A stretch of DNA of 52,917 nt from Cyanophora paradoxa (taxonomy: Eukaryota; Glaucocystophyceae; Cyanophorales; Cyanophoraceae). The translations under genes and the position numbers were made by a program. The stretch is from NCBI GenBank assembly GCA_004431415.1, contig QPMI01000086.1, positions 1-52,917 on the forward strand, written 5' to 3'. Below the pieces are notes generated by a model that did no database searches, had not been told where the DNA came from, and saw only the letters and a program-made list of their open reading frames with translations. Of this stretch, positions 40,944 to 52,917 are shown piece after piece (positions within the stretch are counted from its first letter, which is position 1; the number at the start of each line of letters is the position of its first letter).

Positions 40944-43900
40944 TTATCTGCTTTGAGAATGAGAGGTAGTAGTATAACCGTAAGAGCCGCTCGTAGTATT
41001 AGATCTAGAGGTAAAAAGTTCCGTACCGCTCGTGAACCGCACGTAGGCGTAGCGGCCAGTCGTTTGATATGAAAACGGCGTCGAAAGAGTCCCATGCCGC
41101 TCCGCAAGCATGGTGGCGCTCGTAGAAGTGCCGTCGTAAATCTGCGTTATTCACGCCGTCAACGCGCGCGCCACAAGTGCGCTATCGAACCGCGAGAAGC
41201 CCATACCCTCACGTAGTCATAGCCCTGCTCCCTGTGACCGCGGAGAGACAAGGCGCAGTAAATTGAATGATGATCAGCGCGACTCAAAAACATTTTAGTA
41301 CTTATGACTCACGTGTCGAAAAATGTGAACTGAATATTAACTCTGAAGCCGCTCGGTGCCGTGATCAACCTACCATGCCACAATCGCGAAGACAGTGAGC
41401 GACATCGATCATATGCATATCAGAACGTCTCACGGCATGCGCAGGCATTCGCATTTGCTACAGACCGCCCTCGATCCCTACAGATTTTATACAAAAGGAT
41501 GTATTCGAAGGACCCGCACCACTTTCGGTCAGTGTCAATCTCGTATGGCGTATCCGGGATGCCATCTTCGAATGCCGTGGCATTCGCCGTCGCGTTGAGC
41601 AGGCACGGGTCGTAGTTAGATCCGGGGCATGCTGGATCTATAACTGGAGACATGGAAGAATTAAGAATGTGCGCATGCATGCATAGCACAGAATATGGAG
41701 GTCTTGCAGAATGTGCACCGGCGCCTGCAGCTGGTCCGGATGCGCCGGGTGTCGGAGTAGGGGTGGGAAGTGGCGTCGGAACCGCATCGCAAGGCACGAC
41801 ATAGGTGGAATTGTAGCGGCGGTCGGAGCACATGTCGTTGCAACTGTAGTCCATGCAGGGAGCATATGGAAATAGGCAGTCCTTGCGAGCTTGGCCGAGG
41901 TTGCACTCACAGTAGCCTGCTCGCAGTCATCGGTAGCTTGCAACGATGCAGCTTGCGGTAGAAGGAGGCTGCGAAGAAAAATCAAAGTTTCCGCACCGGA
42001 TGCGTAAACATTTATGATTGCCGACCCAGCTTTGTCATTGTACGCTTCCCGCGTTCCACTCCACACGCAGCCTCCCGTCTGAGTTGTTCGCCTTAGACAA
42101 TCGCAAGGCTTTTGGAAGCCAAAAGCACCTGCTTCCAGCACAAGGCTTCGCTTGGCTTGCACCCGCCGAGACCTGCCACGCGCACGCGCTGTGTGACACT
42201 TCGAATTCTGCGGACTTTGCGTACAGATTTACGGACCAATGATAGCGGCGGATCCGGATGTAGCTGCTGGCACTGATTTGATTGTTGCGTTGAACCCCTC
42301 CCGATGATATCGCCGTCTGCACTCCCATCGGATTGCGAATGGTGGAAGCTAATAATTCAGTGAGGAAGCCACAGACTGCTCGTGAAACAACGAAGGCGTA
42401 TCGATCCGCTGTCTCGTATGAGAACGGCGTCGACGGGGAACCGCTCAGCTCCACAAGTTTTGCCGCGCTCACTGACTGGCCGTCGAAAATCTGTCGACCA
42501 TGAACATGAATTGAGTTTTCGTCGAATTCGAGAGTGTTCATTCGCATCTTATAATTATACATATCGCACCTGCACGAAGTCGGCGCCGCTTTCACTGCAC
42601 CCATTAGTCAGTACAACGATTAAAGTTAACGTTCGTATGACCTTTTGATCAGCTGAAGCTCGCGCACGTGTTAAATCGGGTGAACTGGATGACAATTTTC
42701 GAGCCGGCGGCGGCCGTTATTCTCCTGATTTCCGTGCGCATCACTATGTGCTCGAATTTCTGCTTTCATATTATAAATGCGACTACAGACTCACCATTTT
42801 TGTTTGCATTGTTAAAATAATGCCGGCCGGTAGGACCCTCCTCAAATGTTGTTGGATTCGCGGTTGCGGTGAGGTCGCACGGGTCGTAAGAATTGCATCG
42901 AGGATCGATAGCTAGGCTCAATGTTAGCGTCAGCTCCGTCTCGTGAGAGATTGGAAGGCAGAGTATATGCCTGCCGATGGAGAAATCGCCGAGATTTTAG
43001 CCGCAAATCCTTGTCTGACGACCGAGCCATCTATAACAGCATACGAATCAGCGCGATGCAAAACAAAATAGTGGCAGCGACGGCCCGACCTGTGACGAAA
43101 TGCACAAATGCGCTACTGGCTGATGTCTCAAAGGGTATTAAAGTGGCGATTGCAAGAGCTCCGTGCAAGAAAGCAAGCCGATTGCCCGTGCAACTTGACG
43201 TGCAAGTCGCGGTGCCATCGTACACCTGCGTATACGTAGCGCAGAGGATCCGATTTGAGACCGGAGACGAAGGCATTAATAAGCAGCACTTATATTATTA
43301 TTTCGCGCACGGAAACAAAGTCGTAGCCTGCTTCGGTATTGAATGTTGTGAACTGTACATGTTGACGGGAGTCAACTCCTGTGAATAATCTAAGGAATAC
43401 TCATCGCTTAGCCAGACCTCGATGCGAACGTTCATGCCGCTCGGGGCAGTGATGCGCCTGAAGTTGTGCACGAGAGTTCAACGAATGTGAGCGAGAATTA
43501 CACGATATCGATAACAAATACGTTGCCCACCATTTCCGATCGAGGCTGTTGCTGTAGTCTCCAGGGGGTCCTTCTTCAAACACCGTCACGGTTGTATTTA
43601 CGCTAATTTCGCATGGGTTCCAGACCACGCAGGCTCCGTTTACCACTGGCGTTGCGCAAGCGAATTTCAATCAGGCTTGGGCACGAGACTCTGCCTTTGC
43701 ATGTATGGAGCACTCACGTCCAGAGACCAGCGGGTAGGCGACGGACTCGGGGTTGGAGTGGGCGCGGCGTGCTTACAACGACTGCGAAAGGCAGGTTGTG
43801 GCGTTCGCACCTGGCGCCGACCTTCTAGCGTCCATGACCAAAACGTGAGACGCACCCGTACCCGTTTTAGAAAGCTGGAGTCGCACGAACGCAGCACTGT

Positions 43901-46900
43901 CTCTACCCCAACTATCAACGACACCGTCGTCGCCTGTAGCGGCAAATCTGCGAGCGCGGTTCACAAGATCAGATCAAATCAGATTGATATTGATTGGAAT
44001 GCAGGCGCACATGGTGCAATTGTCCGGATCACTGCCGTACACAGAGAATTGCAGGTTCACTGCAGTCAGCGCCGGCTGGCCGTGGTTACGGCCGTTCCCT
44101 CTGTGCTTGATGTTCAAGGCTGCATCTCTAGCTATAAATGGTGTCGTAGGGACGCCGGCAGACGCACCGGAAATGCTGAATATACGTGGTAGCGCTTCTT
44201 TGATTCCCAGCATGAGCACGTTGTGGACGAGACACCCGCCAGAATGGGTCCTTGCGTCTGAGACCCGCCCTTGCTGAATCCGGGTACCCTTCCGAGGAAG
44301 TTGTAAACCCGACTGCCGGCCATGGAAGGCGACAAATCCACGGAGCTGAAAACGAAATTCAAGATCAGCTACAATCTTACAGACTCATAACCATCTCCAA
44401 AGTGATCTGCGCGCGTACGCACAAGACTTCGGCGGTGGTTGGGAAGTTATTAGGATTTATCCAGCCAACACGCCCAGCTGAGATATAGAGCTTCGAGCCT
44501 GCATCCAAGGCTCCGTTGACAGATTCCGGGAGACGGGAACGAAATTAGCACTCAAATAGGCACCATGCGAGCGCAGGCTGGAGCTTCCCGTGGGTTCAGT
44601 GAGTATGGGTTGGAATTTTGTTGTGCAATCTCTGTTCTCCAAGTGTTGTTTGCGATCGAGTAGCGGATAAGGTCGTTGCGTATTCTTTCTCCTGGGTGAA
44701 AGGGTACGAGCTGACGCCAGACACAATTTCGAATTGGTGAACCCTCCAACGACCTATTTGGCGATTTAATTGGAAAGAATGCTTTAGCAGGCGGTCGAGG
44801 GAGGTCGAGGGAGACAGAGTGCACCCAGACAGAGTTGTCATACACGGTCAGGCAGTGGCTGTATCGGCGCAAGGCAGTGGGAGGGCATATCGTATCGCGA
44901 GTCCAGAGTAATTGGGAACCTCCAGAAATTCGCGTATATATTGTCCCAATTTGTCGCACCGCCCGCACAATAAATAAAGGATCCTCCATCCCAGTCACAC
45001 GAGTGGGCTTGAAAGCGAGCATGCATCTTTGCCGTTTGGTATTCCCATACGCTTGAAGCAGAGGCCGTCGAGATGCATCTGCACGCGAGATTTAAGAGGC
45101 GCATGGAGTCTTTGAGACTGTTCCGTGCGCGTGTACATGTTCGGAGGCGAGCGTTGTAAATGAAATATGCGAGCTACATGTACACGCGCACCGACGTCAG
45201 CAGTCCAAATATCGTTGAAGCCATTGTTGTAAGCGTCTCTTCCTCCAGAAACCATCAGGTAGCGGCGGTTGTTCCTCATAAAAAGCGTTCCCGCAGCTGA
45301 TATTCGAGGACTGAATCCAGTGGCCAAAGACGTAATGGCGATCGGCTCTGCAAAGCGGCTTTAGAGAGCTAGCGTTAGATATCGCGCTGAAGTAATTATA
45401 GCGCAACGCAATCCGGCATTGGTTGGTGGGGGCGTAGGTGATGGGGTCGGCGACGCCGGAGCTGCGTATACGTCGCCGCGAAGATGTAAGGGCCGGGTGA
45501 GCGACGAAATGGATTTCCTACTTTGCGATACTGACCTACAAAGTATGAGTAGTAGTTTGCGGTGAATCCAGGGAAGGTCGAGCTGGGGTTGCTTTGGAAC
45601 TCTACAAGGATGTGGTTGGCCGTGGAAGTGAAAGGCGTGAGGGCGCTCGCTGGACTCTTTCCCGAGAGCGTTACGCCAAGCTGGGTTACATTTTGCCTTG
45701 GGCGTTGGAGGCAAAGACCTACGCGAGCTGCATGTAAATTTGTCGAGATCTGGCTGATGCTCAGAAGCTGCGCACTTTAACGGTATCCTGGATAGCCTCA
45801 GTGTCGAAGGTAGCGACTGGGAAAGTGATTTGGATGCGATGATTCAGTGGAGCGGCTATGAGCCTGCAAACAAACGGAATCAATATCATGATTAAATTAC
45901 ATCTGAGGCCTTCAATTTTCATCGCCCGCCTGCAGCTGACCTCTAAATTTTCATCGCTCTATCGTCTGCGCACGCATTTGCATGCTCACCATCTCAAAGT
46001 GATGCTGTTGGAATATTCGGTACCAAGCCAATCGGCAGTGCCAAATACTTTTCTCGAAGCATCATAGTACCGGTTGCATTCAACAGGCAGAACGATGAAA
46101 TCTGCCACGGATCATACGAAGAGCACGAAGCTCTGCGTGGAGCGGGTCAGATTCGGCGGCACACGTACGCGTGTACAGTGCGATGGGCACCGACAGCCTT
46201 CACGGTAGCTGTGAACTTAGCGAATGGCCTAGGATCCGGACAAGACTTGATCGCTTCTCGTAGGTAATATATGCATGGCTGCCAGTCGTCCGGTAGACGA
46301 TGGACGCAGCGTCCGTAAGATCAGCTGCCAAATTCATGTCCAGTTCGTCGGAGTATGCTCTGGAGGCTCCTGATCCAAAAAGCATCTGTTCAAACGTCTC
46401 GATTTCGCGACTGATCATGATGGATTAATTAAAATTTTTACCTTGAAGTTACCAATTCCCCGGACCCCAGACGTAGGACTATGGGTTGCAACGTCTCGAA
46501 TTTGATCTCCAAGCCCATTCCTGGGGTGCATTGAAATACCTAATCATGACATATTTTCAATATCAGTCAGATCGAGATCGAAAATCTGTTGAATGAAGCA
46601 CCATCGAATGTCGGTGAAAGCTTGGTGGCTTTCATCAACTCCGAAAGAGAGCGCTGTTATTGTAACATTACGCATGCACTCTCTCTCCGATACGCACTCC
46701 AAAACTGGACAGACCCTCGTTGGAAGGCGGTGGCACTCCCTACAGAGCGCACGCGCACCGTCAAGAAGCGGAATTGCCGCGTATCCGCGATGAATCCGTC
46801 GTCGACGATAGCATGATTGCTGGTGAAGCGCACAAGCACAGCGTTTGCAGCCGCCGTCGTTCTCACCGTACTTTGAATGATATCCGTGTTTAAAGATCCA

Positions 46901-49110
46901 GAAAAAATAGAAGGGACTTTGTAGCCTTCAAGATCCGACGACCTCGTTTCAACCGTAACGTCGATAAACGTTGATAAACGTCTGTGAAATTTGACAAAGG
47001 CCATCCAGGGATGTGAAAACGGTCGGGATGTATTCAATGCGTATATCTGCACACGCACGGACGTCGACATGTACCGAAACCGAAAACGATTTAACCATAC
47101 ATGTACAACGACAGTGCGCACCTCAACGAAGTCCCTACTCGGTTCAGTCGCCAAGTGGAGGAAACGCAGCCTGATGCGCTGGTTAAGAGGAGCCCCGATT
47201 AACCTGCCCGTATGGTCGTAATGATCAGAAGAAGAACCAGACACAGAAGGGACAGCGATCCAAGTCAGACAAGACGCGCACCAGTAGCGTTGCAAATTAT
47301 TCGCGTAGGAGGTACTGGAAGGCCCTCTTCAAACGTATCGTCGACGTCCGTTGCGATTAGCCGGCACGGGTTGAACAAAGCGCATCTCACATCTGCGCGG
47401 ATATATATGATCATGACACACATATGAAGGCTGCGCCGAGCGCTAGCGCCGCCTGGTAAAATCAAATTGAATGCGCACTTTCAGCCTGAACTGAGCTTTG
47501 AACCCGTGCCCTGAGCTGCGATTGTTGGGACTGGAAGACCAGATAAGCCCGGCTGCTGCTCGACTTCAGAATTCGAACAGGAGGTATGTTCGCGATTGAG
47601 ATGTCTGGATGGTCTTCAGACGAAAAGATCATCACGCCGCTCTCGGCATCCCCATCGTAAACCTGATAGCTCCAGATTTTGGTCCGATAATTTAAAAATT
47701 CGAATTCAGCATCGCAGGTTTGGACTCACGTGCAGTTTGTCTCCGGGCTGCATACTCCAGAAAATAAACTCAATGATGATGCCCTTCGGAAGAGCAGCCG
47801 TACTGTCTTCGGCGGTGATTGACCTGATTATGAGCGAGAGGGAGCGCGATGGGAGGCGTACGAGTCAGCTACGCAGCATGCGGGTTTGACATCTAGATCC
47901 TGTTGCGCACGCGAGCTTGTAATGCGCATGCTCACCATTGTCTTGTCACGTTTGTCGGGTACAGCATCCCAGTCGGGCCCTCCTCGAGCTCCTGGACTTC
48001 ACTCGTAGCCGATAGCGGACATGGCGGGTTGTAGAAGTTGCACCGAGATTCTGCGCATGCGAAAGAGAATGAGATTTGTGGGGACTTGAAACTCGGGATC
48101 GCAACACGAAGCGTGGGAAATCTCACCAACAGCCTTGAATACGGCTGCAAATCCGTCTGGTCTGCCATAGGCAGGCAGCACCGTCCGGTTTTCATAGACC
48201 AAAAAGGCATCCTTGCTCGTTCTATACCGCCCGCTTGGCAGATCCGGATTGAAAGGAGCGGAAGTCTCGACGACTCCAATCGGAAATTGAAGGCTGGCTA
48301 TCAAGGGTGCGGCGCTCGTGGTGCCGTCGTACAACTACGTTGCAAAATGCAAATCAGGTTTAATTATAAGCCAAACCTTGCATACGCATTCACAGCAGAA
48401 AGAAGGCCCACACGTACATGTACAGTACGTTTGGTAGACCAATGTCAAAACGAGAAAACTTATTTCAATTCCATAGCCGCTATCCGCTCTATTAACCTGG
48501 GAACATTAAGGTCATGGCGGTATCAGGCGCGTTCGCTTCCCAAAAAACTGTTTTGTTTAATCCTTTAAAGTTTGTTGGAATCACCGTGCACGCACCAGCT
48601 GCGAGTGACAGAGGATGCCGAGCCTCCTTCCAGAGTGGCAAGGTTGCAGTTGCTTGCAGGCTGCATTGCAATTGGAAAGCGCACTGTGAGCTTGATGTGT
48701 TTCGATCAGATGGATCTGCACAAAAGTGTGCATTGTCAAGCAGAGGAGCCACATATACAACACCACCATAACCCGCAATCACTGTGCAAACCCGCGGCTC
48801 GGAAACGCGCAACGAAGCCCATCCACGATAATTCACCAGAGCCAACAGATGTTATCTCAAACTGGCGTCGCTGCATCTTTATATGGGCCCGGGCCCAAGC
48901 GTTATTGACGGATCGTGGCGTTATGGGATGCCAGTGTCGTTGTTGCCGATAGCTGCAGCCTCGCCAGAGGCTCTGAACTTTGCTCGAATCCACCGCGGAT
49001 CTATTAGCAAGGTCAGGACGGAATGTCGATGGCACTTGGCAAACGCGCACCTCGACATAGAATTGACGGGGGAGATCGAGCTCGATATTTCAATGTGAAC
49101 GCTCTTTCCG
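40944..49110 (-). CDS. CUB/Kelch extracellular protein gene, multi-exon
   Basis: The last exon is 41141-40944 (TAA), a CUB second half starting IYDGTSTSATML. CUB first halves with C.L.AT...FEEGP.G...W occur at about 48620, 47990, 47390, 46100, 43590, 42870 and 41600. Second halves occur at 48330 (VYDGTTSAAP), 47660, 46850 (VLVRFTSNHAIVDDGFIA), 45600 (HILVEFQSNPSST), 43240 (VYDGTAT) and 42490 (IFDGQSVSAAKL). Introns repeatedly separate the halves just before (I/V)(Y/F)DG and after the Trp. Kelch-type phrases lie at 45.3-44.5 kb. A Cys-rich segment with CECNLGQARKDC lies at about 41.88 kb, and linkers PTPTPTPG and PTPSPTP follow domains. Attractin/MEGF8-like combination; likely secreted or surface. 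No transmembrane segment is located, and it may be more than one gene. Confidence 0.55.
44500..45330 (-). other. Kelch-repeat block within the CUB gene
   Basis: Minus-strand phrases YLMVSGGRDAYNNGFNDIW (about 45.25 kb), FIYCAGGATNWDNIYANFWRF (about 44.93 kb, shown as its two motif halves GG and W), YSHCLTVYDNSVW (about 44.84 kb) and NDLIRYSIANNTW (about 44.66 kb) have the double-Gly plus downstream Trp spacing of Kelch blades. At least four blades are implied. Frames change at introns between them. Confidence 0.55.
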
Positions 49111-49118
49111 GCAGGGCC

Positions 49119-52100
49119 TCAAAGAACCTGGGCGCCAAATTGGATCGGATTGCTGACAATGATGGACCCGGTCAATAGATGTTCGCCGTACCAGAACGTG
49201 GGTTGGAAATCTTCCAAAATTGCGTCTTGCAGCGACAGGCCATCCTCACCCACGCCAATTTGGCCGGGCAGAACAGGGCGGGTCGCGCGGGCATTCCGCT
49301 TCGAGAGGATAATCCATGAGCATCTTGCGTCCAGTGGATGCGTGACCACTCGGTAACGCGCGTTAATCGTGACACCGGACATATCGCTGACGCTGTGCTG
49401 ATGCCATTTGGTGCGGGAGACCGTCGCAGCGTCCACCACGAGGAAGTTGATAAAACCTCGGCGACCGCCAAGCCGAAAAGTGGGTTTAAAAGCGATGGGG
49501 AGCTTAGCCGCAGCATCTGCTGCACTCTCTATGACGACGCGATCTCTGTGCTCGCCTCCGTCTCGCAGAGCTGGCAGGCCAGTTCCGTAAATCCCTTCAA
49601 ACTGTACGCGTGCAACAATAAGAGGTCGGACCCGTGACGCTGGATCGTCTAACTGGAAACGAATCTCGTAGCGCACAGTTATAGTCAAAGGGTAGTTCAC
49701 AGAGCCCGAGAACAATATGCCAATTATCTCGAACTCGACTCTCGAGGCGTTCCACCCGTTCTCGATTTTGCTATATATATGGCGAAGGAAATCTTAACGA
49801 GTCAGTACCAGAGCGAGCGCAACATTGGAGCACAAAGTAAATGCGTCCGCACATTCTGGAGAGCTGTGAGTTCTCTCCCATCGTTATGTTCGTCCACTCC
49901 GTCGAACTCGGCAGCCAGCAAGTGTGAATTCGATCGACTTTGTGATGCGCAAGCTCGCAGTAGCGCCTCCGGATGGGACACGTCGGAAATTGAGCTGGAA
50001 CCCTGTTGTCGAACGACGAGACGTTTAGCTCTCCGAAATACCCGGGGAGCACATTGGTCCCCAAGAAGTCGCCGCTGTCGGCCGCGGGCTTTGCCAGTTC
50101 GTCCGCTGCGTCAGATTGCTGGGCCACGCCGTTTGACGAAACGCGCCAGAAGAAATCACTGTAGAATCCAAACTCCAAGGCCGGCGTGGAAGGGCCAAGA
50201 GACATGAAGGACGGAGAGTCAGCCGCGAGCACAGTCGAGGCTGCGGGCGACTGCCGAGAGCCAGCTGCAACGAAAGCTCGGCACTCGTAGGCTGTGAATG
50301 GGCTCAGGTTCACAAGACTAAATCTTGCCAGTGCAAGTTTTGGAAGTACTCCTCGAATCGTTTCCCGCAAATTTGTAGGCTTCCGGGTCGGGCTGGTGCT
50401 GTCGCGCAGGAGGGCTCCCCGAAAGCCAATATAATCAGTCATGTTGACGGCCAGCACGGAGCTGCCTTGCGGGTTGCACTCGATCACTGCTGTTTCCGGA
50501 GCTGCGTCCCAGATGCGGGTGCTGTAACGAAGGCTGTGGCGGTGGTGGCCGACGTGCGAACGAGCTGAAGAAGAGGCGCGGCAGGGTCCCATTCCACGGC
50601 GTCGACACCTGAGACCGGGCGCGTTGCAAAGTTCGCCGCGCTCGCCGAGGTGTACTTTTCACACAGCGTCTGCACATTAGACGAGGCGTTGTTGTTTCCG
50701 TAAGTGCTTTCGAGCTCGCTGTTGCTGAACGTCCGACTGACGCGCGAACACGCCTCAGCAAGCAACGAGTCACGTGTAAGGTCGATCACGCGGATGGCGA
50801 AGTCTCCGTTTGGCTGCCTGTAGCGGATCGCCATGTAGTCGCTGAAGAAACGCGAGTTATTAAAATAAAATGGAAAATAAGCGAGAATATTCTCACCCAT
50901 TGTCGCTAGGAATCGGCACTGCTGCAAGATATTGGTGCGGACTCGTCGACGAAAGTCTCATCGACAGGGACCGTGCGAACGTTCTCGCTGGACTGAACTT
51001 GCGCGCCCTTTTCCAGATCGTACATGTTGAGCTCCGTTTGCGATTGCCACACAGCGATAAACCGTCCTGCCAATCGCGGTTTAGTGCAATTGCACTGATC
51101 AGCGCGCGCGAGCTCGAGGCGCAAGAAAATGGCAAGGACGGATGGCGCTCGCACCGTTTTTGGAGGTTCTGGGAGCGTACAATCCGAACTTGAGCTTTAA
51201 ACCCTTTGAATCCAAAGATGTTGTTTCATCTGCAGCTGGTGTACTAGTGCTGCCAACGCTAGAGCTAACAACTCTGGCGGCATCCCATACGGCATCCTTT
51301 GAACTGTATCCGATGGCCGGAACGGAATCCACAATCCACAGTGTCCGAGCCGTTCGAGGACAAATAAACAGAGCAGTCCGCTGTGAGGTTAACGTTGCAG
51401 TCAGCTAGGGCTAGCTATATAGCTCTACATATTCTTTTGGAGAACGGATGAAGATCAATGACAGACGAGCTCACCGTATGTAGATCTGAGAAGAATTATT
51501 ACGATCGAATGTACGTAGAATTCGAATGAGCAATCGCATAATGTATTAAAGCAAACTCACCCCCCGCGAGCATTTTTGATGACACGATGCTTTGAGTCAA
51601 CGTAATCGAAAAACCTGCGCACGATTCGATATGAACGGCACAGTTTGAACAGCTTGAAAACAGCTTGAACGAACTTATTTCCTTCGATGGTCGACTGCCT
51701 GCTTGTTGTTGGGTTGTCAAGAACGTTGTCGGGCGATGGAATGCCTGCGAGAATAAAATAATCAGCGGCTTTTATAATTATGAGAGCTATTTTTCCTAAT
51801 TTTATAATGAGGGCTTTTGGAGGCGAATCGGACTTGTGCGCTGCAGTATCTGCACGAAGCTTCCAAGGGATCCATCCGCCTGGATTTCTGCAAACATTAC
51901 GGCGGCGCGCCTGGCCGACAACCGTAATTTTAAAAGCGTTTCATTGCAATTGCGTGTGTGCGCGTCACTCACAGATCCACGACGAGAAGACTTTGGCTTT
52001 CCCAATAGAAGATGCGTCGGCAGGAGCGCATAGATTTGGCGAGATTGGCCCAGTGCGGCTCAGGGACCTTCAGGGCACCTCGGATGCTCCACATATTTTG

Positions 52101-52834
52101 CTAGACGCGCGGACCCATGAGTAGCGCTTAGAACAGACAAAACTGCACGTGCTCAGCGACGAACCATGCCCGAAGCAAGGGCCGAACGCTGGGCTGAGAG
52201 AAGCACAACCGTCTCGATGTCCTCTGCGTATCCCCCTTGCACGGAGCTGCAAGAGCGATGCAGGCAAATATAAGCTTCGATTGGCTGGTTGGATCACTTG
52301 ACCAGCTGCAGGAATTCGGCACCTGATCGTGAAAGAATTCTGACTGTCCGAGCCTTCCGACGCGAAGAGGTCGTAGTCGAAGTCGTTCCAGTCAAACTTT
52401 CTGTCAGACACAACGCCATATGAGCTGAAGCAGAAGAAGCAGAGGGACGCGTCTCTGTTAAATCCGGCGGCGTGTTGAATGTCTGGGGCGAAAGCCCAAT
52501 CAAGAACTCGCGATCGAAAGCACAACAATAAATAAAAATGAACACCGTATGCATGAAAGTAAGCTTCCTTCTCGGAGCCGGTGGCAGAATTCTTTAGAAC
52601 CTGCTGTAAATCAAAGACATTCCGTTTGTACGCTGTGCAGTCCTCCAATTCTCGACTTTCTCGATCTGGTATGTCTTTGACCGAAGTAGAAGTCCGAATG
52701 AAACAAGTTTCTTTCATCCTGAAAAAGTTGTCGCTAATGCTGGGCTTGAAAAGCTCCTTCCGCACTGCGTCCATATTTTCAAAGATCGACCAGGACTTAT
52801 CACTGCTTGAGACTGGTAGCCCCTGAGGACACAT
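49119..52834 (-). CDS. Upstream extracellular exons, unknown family
   Basis: Protein-like minus-strand blocks follow one another: 52834-52520 (ENMDAVRKELFKPSISDNFF), 52430-52330 (DWNDFDYDLFASEG), 51330-51180, 51100-50935 (ELNMYDLEKGAQVQSSENV), 50860-50520 (DYMAIRYRQPNGDFAIRVID), 50530-49850 (NLSPFTAYECRAFVAAGSR, fibronectin-III-like) and 49715-49119 (YPLTITVRYEIRFQLDDPAS). N-glycosylation-type sites and low hydrophobicity suggest an extracellular product. It may be the N-terminal half of the CUB/Kelch protein or a separate upstream gene. Exon ends are not resolved, and the region continues to the window edge. Confidence 0.4.
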
Positions 52835-52917
52835 AGATTAATGCAGGAAGCGCGCCGAGCTGTCAAGCGCGCACATTTTCGTCGAGGGTGTAGACAATGC
52901 CAGCCAATGCCGCGTAT

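Noticed and set aside
41638-42162. 174-codon minus ORF as a single exon
   Set aside because: Only parts are protein-like; the Cys-rich CUB-gene segment is in another frame and the rest appears to cross introns.
1-52917. tRNA or rRNA genes
   Set aside because: I found no cloverleaf with conserved loops and no rRNA core motifs by eye; a dedicated scan could still find one.

Overview
The window looks like the nuclear genome of a GC-rich unicellular eukaryote (protist or alga; the lineage cannot be named from sequence alone) carrying an endogenous large-DNA-virus segment. Four zones differ in base composition, gene style and coding strand. Positions 1-12688 are AT-rich, densely packed and intron-less, with virion-type genes. 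Positions 12689-35000 are very GC-rich with short introns (many starting GTGCG), a duplicated gene pair and many repeats. Positions 35000-40700 continue this style with several small transposons and a 0.95 kb palindrome. Positions 40700-52917 have a more balanced composition and hold minus-strand exons of extracellular domains.

Viral zone: two paralogous virion proteins are transcribed divergently from 28 bp. A minus-strand patatin-like phospholipase carries a C-terminal discoidin domain. A fibre of about 1,090 codons has acidic repeats, His-x-His repeats and a lectin-like tip. Four tandem fibre paralogues share an N-terminal module but carry different C-terminal heads (two of them C1q-like). 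Then come a small helical ORF, a CxxC zinc-ribbon protein and a SpeD-type S-adenosylmethionine decarboxylase, followed by AT-rich DNA with two 35-bp-arm hairpins and a 283-bp inverted-repeat segment at the right border. No capsid, packaging ATPase or polymerase gene is visible, so the rest should lie left of the window. Several genes have frameshifts and one has an in-frame stop, while others are intact: a decaying provirus, or one with some uncorrected indels.

Host zone: the border falls inside an exon of an EF-hand gene whose uninterrupted paralogue lies at 27.7-31.36 kb. Each EF-hand copy is followed by a leucine-rich-repeat gene. The copy at 31.8-34.7 kb continues into SAM and TIR domains (an LRR-SAM-TIR, innate-immunity-like architecture), whereas the copy at 19.4-22 kb keeps only LRR exons. 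Between them sit a 141-bp GC-rich minisatellite, a hAT-type element with a perfect 8-bp target duplication, a short TTAGGG tract, poly-C runs and dispersed GGCC-rich repeats. From 35 to 40.7 kb there are two TA-flanked MITEs, an unidentified multi-exon gene and a large foldback element.

Right zone: minus-strand exons from 52.8 down to 40.94 kb encode at least seven CUB-like modules, Kelch repeats, Cys-rich segments and Pro/Thr linkers, recalling the attractin/MEGF8 domain set. Exon boundaries are inferred by eye and many are approximate.
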